Positions 19,223 through 21,099 of a stretch of DNA of 21,099 bases are shown one piece after another. Location: NCBI GenBank assembly GCA_037176905.1, contig JBBBWG010028067.1, positions 38,277-59,375 on the forward strand, read 5' to 3'. The DNA comes from Azolla pinnata (lineage: Eukaryota; Streptophyta; Polypodiopsida; Salviniales; Salviniaceae). The notes under the pieces were generated by a model. The model worked only from the letters and a program-made list of their open reading frames with translations, did not search any database and was not told the origin of the DNA. Every line of letters starts with the position of its first letter. Position 1 is the first letter of the stretch. The position numbers and the translations under genes were made by a program.

Positions 19223-20760
19223 CGCATTTCCAAGCCTCTCAGCTCTTCTGTTTATTAGAATGTGTAAAAACAAAAACCTTGGCTCATCTTGGCTCTCCAG
19301 TGATTTCTATCAGATATATCATATGGATGGATGGATGGAACTCTGTTTTCTCCAAGGTATATCTTTTGGGTCCATGGAAAAAGCAAAGGAAGCTTTCTAC
19401 TTCCGTCAAAAAGCTTTCTACTTCTCGCCTCGGCTCCGCTTCAGAGTCCAGAGTACTGAAAAAAACCAAAAGCCTGGAAGAACAAAAAAAGGTTTTTTCT
19501 ATGATGCTGCCTGCTTTACACAAGGGATTATTTAAGGAATCACTTGAGAGTGAAGCGAGCTCTTGGTGCACTGCAGAAAAGAGGAAATGAAAAAAAAAAC
19601 AGGATTTGTATCACCATATCACAATGCATGGGATTATCAGTAACAACAAAGATGCTCCAACATTTGGCTTCTCTTTTTTTCTTTTTGTTTTAGTTCTTTT
19701 TTGCTGCAAACATGCTCATCTGTTGATGGATAGCTGTTTGGTATTTGGTCGTTTTGTTAGTTAATCAAGGTAGTGAGGCAAGTTAAGCCTTTTTAGTTCA
19801 GGGATGAGATCATGATGTAGCAATGAAACCCTTAAGATGATGAGGCTGGCTTGCCTAACCAGGTTAAATTAACTGCCTCAAACTACTATAACTTAACCCT
19901 TAAATCAGCGCAACCTGTTGATCTTGCTAAATTCAGGGATATTAGGTTGCCAAGGAGGCACCATGAATTATGAAAGTGTGCTATCTAAGATTACTGAGCT
20001 AGATAAGTGACCTGATTTTACCAGCCATTGTGAAGCATTTTTGTGCTAAATGAGAAGTCAATCAGAGACTTGGTATGTAGTTAGCAGAAATTATGATCAC
20101 TCTTAAGCTAATAAGAAGCAAAGAAAGATATGCTAATGCCTTCTTAGGTCGAGATTGACCCATGACACAAAACGTTCAATAATGTTTGTATATACACTCA
20201 TTTAGAGTTTTTTGCATGCTTGAACTAGGAGAGGTGATGATCTCATTTGGATAACTAGGGTTAATTAAAGTTAATCATGCCACTTATATTAGTCATTCAT
20301 AGTTAGTAAACAACCCTACATGCTAAACCCTAAAACCTAAGATGGATCATACAATTGATGTATAAAGAGCTTAGTTATCTTACTCAAAATCCAACCTAGT
20401 CTCTACCATCATAGTTTGAACCCTTTTGAAGAGGAAGAGACATTCTGTGTTCTAGGTAGGTAAAACTCAACTTTTGGGATGTAGTACCCTAGATACCAAG
20501 TTGTTTCATGCAATATATCTTAATCATCCTTATATTGTAGTAGCAAGCTTTAGTCCCTTGGCAATCCTGGGTTAGTTACATGTTTGACATATCACAATTG
20601 AGCCCATTCTTACAATTCCACTCTTCCATGTGATGTACTATTTGTAAATGACCGACTAATAGTGTATGCCAGAATTAGTTACATTAATGTTCTGATTGTC
20701 ATGCCCTCACGCTTTATGCTTCCTAAACCCCACCTCAACATTGTTAAATGAAAAAGTAGG
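19223..20760. other. Cyclin 3' UTR and downstream anonymous sequence
   Basis: A/T-rich with a T-rich run at about 19673-19700 and a (GATG)n run at about 19323-19338. A short CCCTAAA word at about 20325-20335 is the only telomere-like word I noticed on the opposite strand. Open frames near 19279-19590 lie in the presumed 3' UTR and have no family content. No gene is supported. Confidence 0.55.
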
Positions 20761-20761
20761 C

Positions 20762-21099
20762 ATTATAAGAATGAGGCCAGGCTAACATTACTTTAGTTTA
20801 GTCTAAAGCAAAAGTAATTATCAATATCCAAAACTAGACTTGAACTGCAAACTTTTCTTGTGAGTTATGGGCCCTTTATGCTTCTACTTTGCGTTGCACG
20901 ACTCTCATGAGAAAGGACGAAGTCGATCAATCTTGCCCAAATACAGTTGTGCATGAGAATGTCACAATAAAGTGGAATTTCCCCACCTTTTTCAACTGTT
21001 AACATCGGGAAGCACGAGGACAGGCTAACATTAGTTCGGTTCATTCCTGAAACGCAACCCTTTGTCGATGTCCGAACCCAGACTCGAACTGGAGACCTC
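20762..21099 (-). repeat. Two diverged copies of a B-box-bearing (SINE-like) repeat, second cut by the window end
   Basis: On the plus strand AGGCTAACATTA followed by TAGTTTAG-like text begins at 20779, and AGGCTAACATTAGTTCGG at 21022 (offset 243). About 55 bp later each has GACTTGAACTG (20837) or GACTCGAACTG (21081). On the minus strand these read CAGTTCAAGTC and CAGTTCGAGTC, close to the RNA polymerase III B-box of tRNAs. A correctly spaced A-box was not found, and the second copy runs off the window, so a tRNA-derived SINE is only a suggestion. Confidence 0.5.

Noticed and set aside
19279-19590. Open frames after the cyclin stop as an extra exon or gene
   Set aside because: The cyclin ends in a normal A-type C-terminus at 19222; these frames have no family motifs and lie in presumed 3' UTR.
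20858-20868. A-box partner for the B-box at 20837
   Set aside because: The candidate TAACTCACAAG (minus strand) lies only about 12 bases from the B-box, too close for a tRNA-type promoter, and has a mismatch.

Overview
The window looks like nuclear DNA of a land plant. Three things point there: many copies of the plant telomere heptamer TTTAGGG, a PLS-class pentatricopeptide-repeat (PPR) protein, and an A-type cyclin with plant-like cyclin-box sequence. The genes have introns from under 100 bp to 2.4 kb. The PPR style and near-intronless PPR gene would suit a seed-free vascular plant (lycophyte or fern), but that is a weak guess from pattern memory.

Layout: (1) 1-3225 is repeat-rich. It holds a 27-bp TTTAGGG minisatellite, a ~130-bp tandem array that also carries TTTAGGG, an AT-rich segment bounded by 45-bp inverted repeats (possible non-autonomous DNA transposon), and a ~1 kb T/G-rich degenerate minisatellite. 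(2) 3226-7303 is a SUN-domain nuclear-envelope protein gene, plus strand, three exons, 533 aa. (3) 8088-9758 is a PPR gene on the minus strand, convergent with the SUN gene. Its reading frame and homology run about 60 codons upstream of its first ATG, so its start is unresolved. (4) 10023-13225 is non-coding and repetitive: a CTGGAAT-based array, local 125-138-bp tandem duplications, and a ~600-bp CAT/CAC trinucleotide block. (5) 13226-19222 is an A-type (CYCA1-like) cyclin gene, plus strand, ten exons, 470 aa, with KEN and D-box degrons. Its 2.4-kb first intron carries two separate tandem arrays. (6) 19223-21099 is 3' flank, ending in two diverged copies of a short repeat with a tRNA-type B-box.

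The three genes are not an evident functional cluster. The SUN protein acts in the nuclear envelope (LINC complex), the PPR protein is likely an organellar RNA-binding factor, and the cyclin works in S/G2/M cell-cycle control.

Two features stand out. Three of the eleven introns I can place start with GC rather than GT, far above the roughly 1% usual in plants. Also, nearly all non-coding DNA here, introns included, is built from local direct tandem duplications with periods of about 125-215 bp; in one case these appear to have copied a functional 3' splice site upstream. I found no clearly novel multi-gene system.
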